Shown here piece by piece: positions 30,550 through 41,567 of a stretch of 64,000 nucleotides of DNA. Origin of the DNA: Zizania palustris (taxonomy: Eukaryota; Streptophyta; Magnoliopsida; Poales; Poaceae); the NCBI GenBank assembly GCA_019279435.1, contig JAAALK010000287.1:68141144-68205143 (forward strand). Direction: 5' to 3'. The notes under the pieces were generated by a model that saw only the letters and a program-made list of their open reading frames with translations, searched no databases and was not told where the DNA came from. Numbering within the stretch: the first letter of the stretch is position 1; each line of letters starts with the position of its first letter. The translations under genes and the position numbers were made by a program.

Positions 30550-31872
30550 ATGAGTGCATTGTCAACACTTCACTTCTTCAGCTCTTCAGTACCTGCAAGA
30601 AACCTTGGAAACACGAAAACAAAAACACAAGAAAACAAAGAAGAAGAAAATAAAGTAAAAGTTTAACCCTAATGACCAAAAGCCGAACAAAAGCAAGAAG
30701 TGGTCATTATGGTTAACCAAAGGTAAAAGCTCAGAATGAGTGCGATCTCAGAAACATCGACAAGGATATCAAAAGAGTAAGCGAGACAAAAACTCCCCCT
30801 TAAACTCTTATCCCAAAATTTCTCCCCCTTGTTGACAAGTGAACTCATCAAGCACTCTAAAAAGACACAGACTCCCCCTGAAATGCAACTCCCACTCAAA
30901 ATATGCGATGAATGCATGGGGTGCAGGTGGAGTGAATAAAGCATGCTTTCTCAGATATGATTGACTGCAAGTACAACATCTAACAAGTACAGCAAAAGAC
31001 GTACTGTCGAAGACACATGGCATGATCAGTGCAATAGATGATATCTAAAGAAAATCATTAGCACGCATTTTTCAATTTTTGCAAACAAAAACATCACCAC
31101 ATTTTCCAGTTGACAAGCAAGGTAAAGCATGAGATGCAAAGACTAACTGATATCTACCAAGATAAGCATTGTCCAAAACAAAGTGCTTCAGCAAACTTGT
31201 TATCATTTCAATTTTCAGGCTTTTTCTTTTTCCTTTTTCATTTTTTCCAGGGGTTATTTGCATGTCAAACCTTATGCTGACCGACCAAGTCAAGCCTAGG
31301 CCAGAACTGGACCATCAGAAGCTTAAGACATTGGTCTTGGCATACATTATATTGTCCTAGTTTATACCAAAGTGCTATGGTACGCAGTCCAGAACAATGC
31401 AATGCGACAAAGCAAACCCACCTGGATCTTTTCAAGTTATGCATAAAAGGCATGGAATTTTCATTTTTCTTGATTTTTCATCATTTTTACGACACATTTC
31501 CATGTTTTAAAGCAGAAAGATGTCCAAGTTGCTTATTTGCATCTAGGTTAGGAACTAGCTACAAGGCATGTAACAGATAGCAAGAACATTCAGCCTATGC
31601 ATGCTAGTCACCAGAAGCAATGGTGATCATTTTTCAAGTTTAAAGCATAAAAAATCATGCATATGACAGATATCAGACATATCAAGTGAACTGAACTAAA
31701 ACATGATCATTGACAAGCATTCAAAAGCATGTACCAGCTAGAATAAGTAAAGCAGTTCAATCATATAACAGAAGCAGCTCAAAAGTGTGATATGTGAATA
31801 TGCAAGATATGAACACACACAAAAAAGACTCAAGAAAAGAGTAAAGAAGAAAGAAAACTGACGCAAAATATC
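30550..31872 (-). other. Long noncoding 3' region of the SIRE-like element
   Basis: About 1.3 kb between the RNase H stop and the polypurine tract, A/T-rich, with no conserved frame; the short frames are unrelated to known domains. Some SIRE-type elements carry an envelope-like ORF here, but I see no evidence of one. Confidence 0.55.
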
Positions 31873-33562
31873 CTAGAAAGGATAGACAACACCCAAATCC
31901 CCTCGTAAACGCTCAAAGGTACACTGATCTAGGGGTTTGGTGAAAATGTCAGCCAACTTATGATGCGTATCAACATGAACAAGGTCAATGATACCTTTCT
32001 CATATTGATCCCACAGAAAATGAAAGCGCACATCAATGTGTTTGGTTTTTGAATGAAGACACAGGTTTTTCCCTACACTAATTGCACTAGTGCTGTCGCA
32101 AAACAATGGAACCCTGGTAGGAAAGAACAACCCAAAATCTCGCAAAGTGGAAATCATCCAAACTAACTGTGAGCAGCAGCTACATACTCAGCCTCAGTGG
32201 TCGAAAGAGCAACTCCAGATTGCTTTCGAGAAGACCAAGAAACAAGAGACGAACCAAGAAACTGGCAAGTACCAGAAGTCGACTTGCGATCCAACCGGCA
32301 CCCACCAAAGTCGGCATCCGAAAAGCCAGATAAATCAAGAGATGATGATGTTGAATAGTAAAGACCAAGATCAGGCGCATACGTGAGATACCTAAAGATG
32401 CGCTTGACAGCCTGTCGATGAGACACGCGTGGTGAAGACTGAAAACGCGCGCAAAGTCCCACGGCGAACTGTATGTCCGGTCTTGTCGCCGTTAAGTACA
32501 GTAGCGAACCGATCATCCCTCGAAACTCTCTCTCATTGACCTTGACACCGCTCTCGTCCTTGTCCAGGCCTCCAGATGTGCCCATTGGGGTCATCTGCGG
32601 CTTCAACTCACCACCAAAGTCAAATTTCTTTAACATGTCACGAGTGTACTTACCTTGGTGGATGAAGGTGCCGTCCTTGGTCTGCTTGATCTGGAGCCCT
32701 AGGAAGTACTTGAGCTCACCCATGAGGCTCATCTCAAACTCACTGTGCATCTGCTCAGAATACTTGGACACAAGAGCATCAGTAGTACCGCCAAAGATAA
32801 TATTGTCCACGTAAATCTGAGCGACTAAAAAATCTGAAGCATCTCTGAGCAAGAAGAGAGTTTTATCCACATAACCCATCACAAATCCCTTTCCCAACAA
32901 AAACTGCTTCAACCGGTCATACCAAGCCCTGGGGGCTTGTTTCAACCCGTATAAAGCTTTTTGCAATTTAAAAACATGTCGAGGAAACTTAGGGTTCTCA
33001 AAACCGGGGGGCTGCCTAACATACACTTCCTCCTCTATATACCCGTTCAGAAAAGCACTCTTGACGTCCATTTGAAAAGCTTAAAACCCTTCAAAACGGC
33101 AAAAGCTAAAAGAATGCGAATGGACTCAAGACAGGCAACAGGAGCGAAAGTTTCTTCAAAATCAATACCCTCTTTCTGGCAAAAACCCTGGGCAACTAAT
33201 CGAGCTTTATTGCGCACCACAACCCCATCTTCACCTTGTTTGTTTTTGAACACCCACTTGGTGCCTATGGGGTTGCATCCTGGTGGCGGCTCAACTAGTG
33301 TCCAAACCCAATTACGGACAAAATTCTCAAGCTCTTCTTGCATAGCATTAATCCAATTAGAATCATAAAGAGCATGAGAAACATATCTGGGCTCAAAAGA
33401 TGCAACAAAAGCAGATTCAGCAAACACAGCAAGAGAGTTACTAGATGAACGAAAAGTTCTTTCAGTCAAATAACCTATGATGAGCTCTGAGGGGTGATCA
33501 CGCTGAACTGCTCGGGTTCCCTGGTGATCTGAAGTCACCTCACCAGAGTCAGCAGCAGGCAC
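31873..33562 (-). pseudogene. SIRE-like reverse transcriptase and RNase H
   Basis: RT N-terminus 33562-33047 (WINAMQEELENFVRNWVW, GTKWVFKNKQGEDG, EETFAPVACLESIR). A single-base frameshift occurs near 33060, then 33071-32163 ([73 protein letters not shown]). The catalytic YVDD box reads YVDN (codon at 32802-32804, GAT-to-AAT type), which would destroy activity. A frame change at about 32160 precedes the RNase H end (FCDSTSAISVGKN, TKHIDVRFHFLWDQ, LADIFTKPLDQ). Confidence 0.88.
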
Positions 33563-33691
33563 CTCTGGACTTGACTAAGGGGGCTTGATCGAAGTGGAAG
33601 AAGTGATCAGAGGTCCGCCCTCGTCCTTAATCGAAGTCTCAGAAGGTGTGGGCTCTGCAGGAGGTGCAGAAGGCCCACCCTCATCAGCAGC
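33563..33691 (-). pseudogene. Integrase-RT linker of the SIRE-like polyprotein, downstream part
   Basis: Acidic, Pro/Ser-rich coding sequence (PAADEGGPSAPPAEPTPSE, TSIKDEGGPL). It continues the frame that ends FKEDED at 46359 on the other side of element G. Confidence 0.75.
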
Positions 33692-33696
33692 TGGAG
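33692..33696. repeat. Target duplication TGGAG (left) of element G
   Basis: TGGAG precedes the LTR at 33697 and recurs at 46354-46358 after the other LTR. An exact 5-bp duplication is the signature of gypsy integration. Confidence 0.92.
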
Positions 33697-36600
33697 TGTA
33701 GCGCCCCGATTTATCAAATTGAGACATTATTGAATTTCAGTAGAAAAACAATAATACAAGAGGTTCATCATGCGACAACGTACATACGACAATATCCATG
33801 GTACACAGACCATATTTATTACATCAATGTTTTAATAAAAACAGTAATGAAAATAATTAGAAAACGGCATGACAAACATCTTCTTCAGGATTTTTCTTCT
33901 CGACTGGGTCGCTACTCCAGACCGTCCTCATAGTAGGCATCCTCTGTGGGGTCCAATGGGTATGAGTACAAAAAGTACTCAACAAGCCACCGCGAATGCA
34001 GGTAATAATGCAGGATAATAAACAAGGAAGGGTAATGGCTAACATTGCGGAAAAGTACAGTTCAGTTATAGCATTTAGTGTAATCATATTTTAATCATGC
34101 GGAAAGTAAACATGAACATCATCAACATCAACTAACTCGAGGGGTACAGTCAGCCCCACCTCGCTCAACAGTCCTTACATGCCAATCCATCATGCACATA
34201 CATATTCAAAGTAAACTAACTGGGGGATGTCACGCAACTCGCCCTTGACCGTGGGCTCGGCTTTTCGAAAAGATTTAAGACTCTGATCAGAGATGTACTA
34301 CTGTACCCACAAGGCACGCACTCATCCCAAACGAGATGACCCATACCACGGGAACTCGTGCCAAAACCTCGATATGAGATGTTCCAAGCGATAACCACCC
34401 GCTCTAGGTTTCACCGGCGCGCCGGGCCGCATCCCGGCTAACGTCGCACCCCCTTTTGCGCCACATTGGTACAAGTCACCCGCAGGTGCAACTTGACCCA
34501 TCTCTAATTGGTGGCCTCGGTTTGGAACAACCCATACCTTAGTTAGGACTTACCCACTAGACTTGTGGTTAGTACGTAAGTGTATTGCAATGGATCCCTC
34601 AGACCAGTCCTTATAGTGCCCCGGGTGCTACCGACCAATGCCCTAGCTTGCACCCGGAACCCACCATGCATACACTCACAACCATAACTCATCACCAACA
34701 GAATTTCCAAGGATAAGAAGTAACGGGGATCATATAATAGAACCATTTTGCTACGACTCATTTTTATCCTATAGCGATCGTGTCAATACATTGGACACTA
34801 GCTAATATCATTGATCATATGGTGACAAGGAGGTTAGGCAAGATAGCATGGCTTGGGTTGCACATCAAGGTCGGGGGATCCTAAATAAATATATTGTAAG
34901 GGTTTCATTTGACTAATGCATGTATAGCCTATGAGTTTTAGCGATAGTTTAATCAAACATGGGTTCAATATGCTCAAAAGATTGGTTTGGTGACTTGCCT
35001 TGTTCAGCAAAAGGAGAGGGAGGGACTTCGGGGAAGTACTCCGGCTCCTCGGCGACGTCGTAGTCTTTTTGATATAGTAAAGTAAAATAAAAAGAACACA
35101 ACATTCAATCAAACAATATAACATTACATTATAAACACATAAGTTAAAGTTGGTTTGATTATAAATAAAATAAATTCAATGGTTAAGGTTCTGTGGTTTA
35201 TTTTATAAATAAATTTTAAAGGAATTAAAGAGTTGTTCTTTCTTTGAAAAGGATGTTTAAATGTGATTATTGCCATATTAAATTCTCAAATAAGTGTGAA
35301 ATGAAAAGTTCATGTTAATTTGATGGTTTTCAGTGAATGGACAGAATGGAAATAAATCTAAATTTTTATGAAGTTTAAACATTTGAATTTATATTTTAAT
35401 CCTAAAGGCATTTGAATATTCATTTGAATAAACATGAAAAAGTCAAAGTAAACCTACTGTTTTTATTGCATAAACATGTAGAGAATAATATTATGAATTT
35501 TCTGAAATTGGAATGGCAATTTTTAGAGTTCAAATGCGCCAGATATGAATTTTACAAGTTTAAAAGTATTTCTGAAATTCATTTTCAATTTTTAAACCCC
35601 TCGGGTCCACGGTGAGCCAGGCCCACGGTCAACCCGCGCACTGTGCGCGTGCACCGGGTCGATCTGGACCGTCGGATCCAGATCCGACGCGCGAGGGCGA
35701 GGCGGGGCGCGTAAGTCGACGTGGACGACCAGGATTAAAACGTTTGAACCGGTACGCGATGGACGGCTTGGATGCGATGCGGGGTTTTAAAACTAACGGA
35801 CGCATGAGATTAAAACGTACCCCTTCGCCGAGATCTAACGGATCAAATTAAATCGCACGCGGGGATTAATCGTCACCGTCGGATCCAGATCGCACGGTCG
35901 TGCGTGAATCCGACACGGCACGGGTACTCGACCCGTGCCGGTCGTCTTCTCCGACAACGGCGAGCGGGCCAGCGGCCACGGCGAGCGACGGTGATCGAGT
36001 CTAAGGCCTAAAACAGAACGAGGGTGCTACGGGGATCACGAGGGTACCCTTGCGGCGAAGAAAGGTCGACGGAGCGAGGCCGGCGACGAGCGGAGGCGGC
36101 GACGATGTTCGGGTCCTCGGCGACGACGGCGATCCGGCGAGATTCGTCGACGACGGAGTGGTGGCCGAGGTCGGTGAGGTCAGTGCGGTCGTAGCGGTGC
36201 GGTCGATGTGGACGGAGAGGGGCTCCGGCGACGGCGAGCGGCGGCTGGAGGACGGACGGTGGTGGTGCGCTAAAACGTGGAATGCAGGAGCTTTGCTCGT
36301 TCTCGCAGCGATTGGGCGTAGGGGCACAACGCGGACGACCAGGGGGTTTAAATAGGGTCGTCGGTGGGGGCAGGGGGGCGTGATTGGCGGTGGCCGGGAG
36401 TAAACGCATTTTTGAACGCCGGCGAGCTCGGTTGCAGGGGTTCAACACACCTAGACACGTTCTGGTCGGAATTGAAGAGGGGGAAACGGCCGGCGCGTTG
36501 AGGGGAATTCAATGCGGGCGACAGATTAAAGGGAGGGGGCCGGTGGGGGCGGATCCTAGGCGGAGTTAGGGCTTCGGCCGGCGAGGGGGGGGGGGATTTT

Positions 36601-37090
36601 GGGGGCGGATCTCGCGGCGACGACGAATCCGATAGGTGGGGGCCACTGGCCAGCGAGCGCGAACGAGCGGGGTGGCGACTGACGGGTGGGGCCGGGCTCG
36701 GGCGCGAGGGGAGGAAATCGGCGCCGATAGGTGGGGTCGGCTTGTCAGCCTAAGGGGTGCGAGGTAACGGGCTGGGCCGGCCGGAAGAGAGAGAAAGGAG
36801 GGAGAGGGGTCCATTACTGTTTTAAAACATTTCTGAATAAAAATAATTCCAGAAAATAGATTAAAATCTTAGGGATACTTCCAAGGTTGGTAAAAATTTA
36901 TAAAAATTCTCAAAAATATATTTTGGTCTTAGGATCATATACAAAACTTTTCACCTCCTAGTTTGGCCATCTACTCTATGTTGTAGTTCAAAAGGGTATA
37001 AAGGGGAATTAAAAGTATTTTCAAAAATATAAATCCCAAGAAATTGAATTTAATGATATTTTTATTGTTTTGGAAATTTGGGGTGTTACA
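33697..37090 (-). repeat. 3' LTR of element G (3,394 bp)
   Basis: TGTAACACCCC...GGGGCGCTACA on the minus strand. The middle (35590-36800) is very GC-rich and gives many spurious open frames on both strands; none has a recognised motif or a conserved start. A TATTTAAA on the minus strand near 36350 is a possible TATA box. Confidence 0.9.
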
Positions 37091-37092
37091 AA

Positions 37093-37104
37093 TCTATCCC
37101 CCTT
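37093..37104 (-). promoter_or_regulatory. Polypurine tract of element G
   Basis: AAGGGGGATAGA on the minus strand lies two bases before the 3' LTR. Confidence 0.75.
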
Positions 37105-37133
37105 ACAAGAATCACGTCCTCGAGATTGGAACG

Positions 37134-39925
37134 TTACTCGAATAACTCGGGGTATTGGGCTTTTAGTTCGTCTTCCTTTTCCCAAGTGGCTTCTTCGGTG
37201 GGGTGGTTGTTCCATTGGACTTTGCAGAAGCGAACGACGCGACTTCTGGTTACTCTCTCCTTGGTTTCCAAAATCTTGATGGGTCTTTCTATGTAGGTCA
37301 AGTCCTCTTGGACATTAAGCTGCTGAAGGTCGGCTTGCTCGGTGGGTACACGGAGGCACTTCTTCAGCTGAGAGACATGGAACACATCATGAACTCCTGC
37401 CAAGGATGGAGGCAGTTCAAGTTGATATGCCACCTCTCCTTGTCGTCGGAGGATCTAGAAAGGTCCGACGTAGCGGGGTGCTAGTTTGCCTTTCATGTTG
37501 AATCTTTGAGTGCCACGGAGGGGAGTGACTCGGAGATAGACATAATCGCCCTCCTCAAAGGCTAGGTCTCTTCGATGGTTGTCGGCATAGCTCTTCTGAC
37601 GAGATTGGGCTGCCTTCAATCAGTCTCTTATGATCTTAACCTTCTCTTCAGCTTCTCTTACTAGATCAGTCCCAAACAGTTGCGACTCTCCGGTCTGATC
37701 CCAGAGCAACGGCGTTCTGCACTTACGTCCATAGAGTGCTTCGAACGGGGACATTTGCAGGCTGGCTTGATAGCTGTTGTTGTAGGAGAACTCTGCATAC
37801 AGTAAGTTCTTGTCCCACATTCCGCCAAAGTCTAGAGCACAAGCTCTAAGCATATCTTCCAATATCTGGTTGACCCTTTCGGTTTGGCCGTCGGTCTGTG
37901 GATGATAGGCGGTGCTAAAGTTCAGCCGGGTGCCGAGTTCCTCTTGAAGGTTCTTCCAAAACTTGGAGGTAAACTGACTCCCGCGGTCAGATACAATCTT
38001 CTTAGGAACTCCGTGAAGGCACACGATCCGGGTCATATACAACTCAGCCAACTTGGCGACGGTGTAAGTTGTCTTGATCGGAACGAAGTGAGCTACCTTG
38101 GTGAGTCGGTCGACGATCACCCAGATGGAATCATGACCAGCTTGGGTCCTGGGCAGTCCCGTGATGAAGTCCATTCCTATTTCTTCCCACTTCCATTCAG
38201 GGACCTTGAGAGGTTGAAGAAGTCCGGCAGGCCTCTGATTCTCTGCCTTGACTCGCCGGCATGTGTCGCACTTGGCCACATACTCTGCTATTTCTCTCTT
38301 CATGCTGACCCACCAATATTTTTCCTTTAGGTCTTGATACATCTTCGTACTCCCGGGATGGATGGAGTATAGAGTATCGTGGGCTTCCTGAAGGATGAGG
38401 GTCTTCAATTCAGGTTTGTCGGGTACGCAGATCCGGTTTCCGAACCAGATGGTACCATGCTCGTCCTCGGAAAATCCGGGGGCTTTACCCTTCCTCATGT
38501 TCTGCTGGATCTCCAGGATGTCCGGGTCTTCCCTCTGCTTTTCTCGGATCAAGTCTATTAAGACAGGCCGAGACTCCAAGGCAGCGAGGTACGCTTGAGT
38601 GGCGATTCCCAGATTTAGCCTTTCCATCTCCTTATACAGTAAAGGAGCTTGGTCCTGAATTATGATGGCATTGCAGTACCCTTTTCGACTAAGGGCGTCT
38701 GCCACCACATTCGCTTTGCCCAGATGATAATGGATGCCCAAGTCGTAATCCTTGATCAGTTCCAACCATCTCCTTTGCTTGAGATTCAGATCTGGTTGGG
38801 TGAATATATACTTGAGGCTCTTGTGGTCGGTGAAGACCTCACACCGATTTCCCACAAGGTAATGTCTCCATATCTTCAAGGCATGAACCACGGCTGCTAA
38901 TTCTAGGTCGTGGGTTGGGTAGTTCAGCTCATGCGGTCTCAATTGTCGGGAGGCGTAAGATATCACTTTCCCTTCCTGCATTAAGACGCATCCCAATCCT
39001 TGACGAGAGGCATCACAGTAGACGTGGAAGTCTTTCCGGATGTCTGGTAGAGTCAGAATGGGAGCTGACACTAGCTTCTTCTTGAGGGTCTGGAAGCTTT
39101 CTTCGCAGTCGGGGGTCCATTCAAACTTCACTTCCTTCTGCAGAAGTCTGGTCATAGGCTTTGCGATCTTGGAAAAATTCTCGATGAACCGGCGGTAGTA
39201 TCCGGCCAACCCGAGAAAACTCCGGATCTCGGTCATGGTCGTGGGCTGCAGCCAGTTGGTTACCGCTTCAATGGTGGTTGGGTCCACTGCTATTCTTCCG
39301 GCAGATATAACATGGCCGAGGAACTTCACCTCAGACGACCAAAATTCGCATTTTCTGTATTTGGCGTACAGTTGCTGCTCCCTTAGCTTTCCGAGGGTCA
39401 GGCGGAGGTGAGTCTCGTGCTCTTCCTTGGTCTTGGAGTAAACGAGGATATCGTCTATGAATACCACGATGAACTTGTCCAAGAACTCCATGAATACATT
39501 GTTCATCATGTTCATGAAAAAGGCCGGGGCATTCGTGAGTCCGAACGACATCACGGTGTACTCGTAGAGTCCATAGCGGGAGGTGAAGGCAGTCTTGGGT
39601 ATGTCTTCTTCTCTAATCCTCAATTGGTGATAACCTGACCTGAGGTCGATCTTGGAAAACACCGAGGATCCTTTCAGCTGATCGAACAGGTCGTCGATCC
39701 GAGGCAATGGGTACTTGTTTTTGATGGTTACGTCGTTCAAGGCTCTATAATCCACGCACATCCTCTTGGTCTTGTCCTTCTTCATGGCAAATATAACCGG
39801 TGCACCCCAGGGTGAGGTACTTGGCCGAATATACCCTTTTTGCTCTAGGTCTTCGATGTTGCTCTTGACTTCGGCTAATTCATTGGCGGCCATCCGGTAC
39901 GGGCGCTTGGAGATTGGAGTGGTAG
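37134..39925 (-). pseudogene. Pol of element G: RT, RNase H, integrase, chromodomain
   Basis: One frame of about 930 codons, broken by just two stops. RT begins inside the domain ([18 protein letters not shown]) and runs [35 protein letters not shown] and [11 protein letters not shown], with the Asp pair intact. RNase [33 protein letters not shown]. Integrase: [20 protein letters not shown] (zinc domain), [19 protein letters not shown] and [13 protein letters not shown]. The C-terminus is a chromodomain (VQWNNHPTEEATWEKEDEL) ending YPELFE at 37134; in this clade it is thought to guide integration to chromatin marks. Stops: RD*LK at about 37618 (CGA-to-TGA type) and GPF*ILRR at about 37434. 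Confidence 0.92.
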
Positions 39926-40031
39926 AAATTGTTCATTACAATCAAGTTTTTATTCTACCCACAACACACTTGTTGCGGATAGCACCACATACAAAATTCC
40001 GTATTATTTTAAAAATAGCGGCCTCTAACGC
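39926..40031 (-). other. Deletion junction between orf0 and RT in element G
   Basis: About 100 noncoding bases join the RT fragment to the end of orf0. Here the gag, protease and RT start expected from relatives such as element D are missing. Confidence 0.65.
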
Positions 40032-40811
40032 CTACTCGCCACCGGAGGCGGTCTCCGTGCTCTCGGAACCACGAGTACGCGGCTCCGAAGGGATGGTGGG
40101 CTCGAGGAAGTTCTCGATGATGGAGTCGGAGACGAGGCCGGGGCGTGGTGCAGGGGCGCTGGTGGAGGGTCTGGCGGGGGAGGGTCGTGGCGGGATCCTC
40201 TTGGGGCGAGGGAGGGGCTCACGGATGGGCTTCTTCTTCCTTGGAAGAAGAGGAACCATCTCCGCAATATCCTTCTGCAGCTGCATGATCTTGCGCTGCA
40301 GTTCGCCGTTCTGTTGGATCAAGTTCTTCGTTTCTTCACGGAGGAACTCGACCGCCTCATGGTGCTCGTCGGCGTCGAGCACTGCCTCGGTGTGGAGATC
40401 GTCCATGGCCTGTAGAAGACGCGACTGCCGGGCCATGACCGGATCACGCACGGAGTGAACTCCGAGGTAGATGCTACGGTGGGCTCCGGGAGTACGCTTC
40501 GGCACGAGCTGGAAGGACGAGTTCTGAAGACAATCATCGTAGATCATCCTCAGCTCCATGAGGGCCTGGAGGGCGACTCGTTGGCACGCGACGTCGAAAG
40601 TCGGGCCTCCAAGTGCGGTGGTATAGGGCGGTAGGTGTTCTCCGGAGCCGTGGACGGTGAGGGAGACGTCGCAAGGCCCGGTGAACTCGTCGGGATACAC
40701 TCCTTGGAATTCGGGTTCAAAGAGGAACCCGAGGAAGGTGAGCATCATACGGAGCTCCCGGACAAAGCCCTCGTAGTGGCGGAAGTAGCTGTGGACTTGG
40801 TAGACAGGCAT
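40032..40811 (-). CDS. orf0 of element G, intact, function unknown
   Basis: A 259-codon frame without stops starts MPVYQVHSYFRHYEGF about 120 bases inside the primer site, where gag would be expected but upstream of it in relatives. Residues 1-90 are globular (ELRMMLTFLGFLFEPEFQGV, FDVACQRVALQALMELR). Residues about 140-190 form a coiled coil (EAVEFLREETKNLIQQNGEL...). A basic Pro-rich stretch follows (RKKKPIREPLPRPKRIPPRP), then an acidic tail. It has no zinc knuckle or capsid motif. The homologue in element D lies upstream of gag, so it is a separate ORF (orf0) and not gag. Being open while the rest has decayed may be due to youth of the copy or to function. Confidence 0.7.
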   Translation of the reverse strand: MPVYQVHSYFRHYEGFVRELRMMLTFLGFLFEPEFQGVYPDEFTGPCDVSLTVHGSGEHLPPYTTALGGPTFDVACQRVALQALMELRMIYDDCLQNSSFQLVPKRTPGAHRSIYLGVHSVRDPVMARQSRLLQAMDDLHTEAVLDADEHHEAVEFLREETKNLIQQNGELQRKIMQLQKDIAEMVPLLPRKKKPIREPLPRPKRIPPRPSPARPSTSAPAPRPGLVSDSIIENFLEPTIPSEPRTRGSESTETASGGE

Positions 40812-40933
40812 CTACAAAACAGCAAGTTGAATAAAAGTGAGGAGAGGAACAAAGTTTATAAAGTAGATTTTCGAGAAATAATTTCCTGTGGCTAATGGCT
40901 AGGCGGGTCTGTTTGGCTTCCTACACTCGAGTC

Positions 40934-40946
40934 GGCTCTGATACCA
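40934..40946 (-). promoter_or_regulatory. Primer binding site of element G
   Basis: TGGTATCAGAGCC on the minus strand, three bases inside the LTR at 40950; a perfect tRNA-iMet type site. Confidence 0.92.
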
Positions 40947-41562
40947 TCTTGTAGCGCCCTGATTTATCAAATCGAGACATTATTGAATTTCAGTAGAAAA
41001 ATAATAATACAAGAGGTTCATCATGCGACAACGTACATACGACAATATCCATGGTACGCAGACCATATTTATTACATCAATGTTTTAATAAAAACAGTAA
41101 ATGAAATAATTAGAAAACGGCATGACGAACATCTTCTTTAGGATTTTTCTTCTCGACTGGGTCGCTACTCCAGACCGTCCTCATAGTAGGCATCCTCTGT
41201 GGGGTCCAATGGGTATGAGTACAAAAAGTACTCAACAAGCCACCGCGAATGCAGGTAATAATGCAGGATAATAAACAAGGAAGGGTAATGGCTAACATTG
41301 CGGAAAAGTACAGTTCAGTTATAGCATTTAGTGTAATCATATTTTAATCATGCGGAAAGTAAACATGAACATCATCAACATCAACTAACTCGAGGGGTAC
41401 AGTCAGCCCCACCTCGCTCAACAGTCCTTACATGCCAATCCATCATGCACATACATATTCAAAGTAAACTAACTGGGGGATGTACTACTGTACCCACAAG
41501 GCACGCACTCATCCCAAACGAGATGACCCATACCACGGGAACTCGTGCCAAAACCTCGATAT

Positions 41563-41567
41563 GAGAT
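41563..41567. repeat. Target duplication GAGAT (left) of the solo LTR
   Basis: GAGAT is found at both ends (41563-41567 and 43638-43642). The uninterrupted site 'atatgagatgttcc' is preserved in the other LTR at about 34373-34386. Confidence 0.92.

Noticed and set aside
35590..36820. Several 60-150 codon frames in GC-rich sequence (and their twins at 44870-46080)
   Set aside because: They lie inside the two LTR copies of element G, have no motifs, and are open on both strands because stop codons are rare at high GC.
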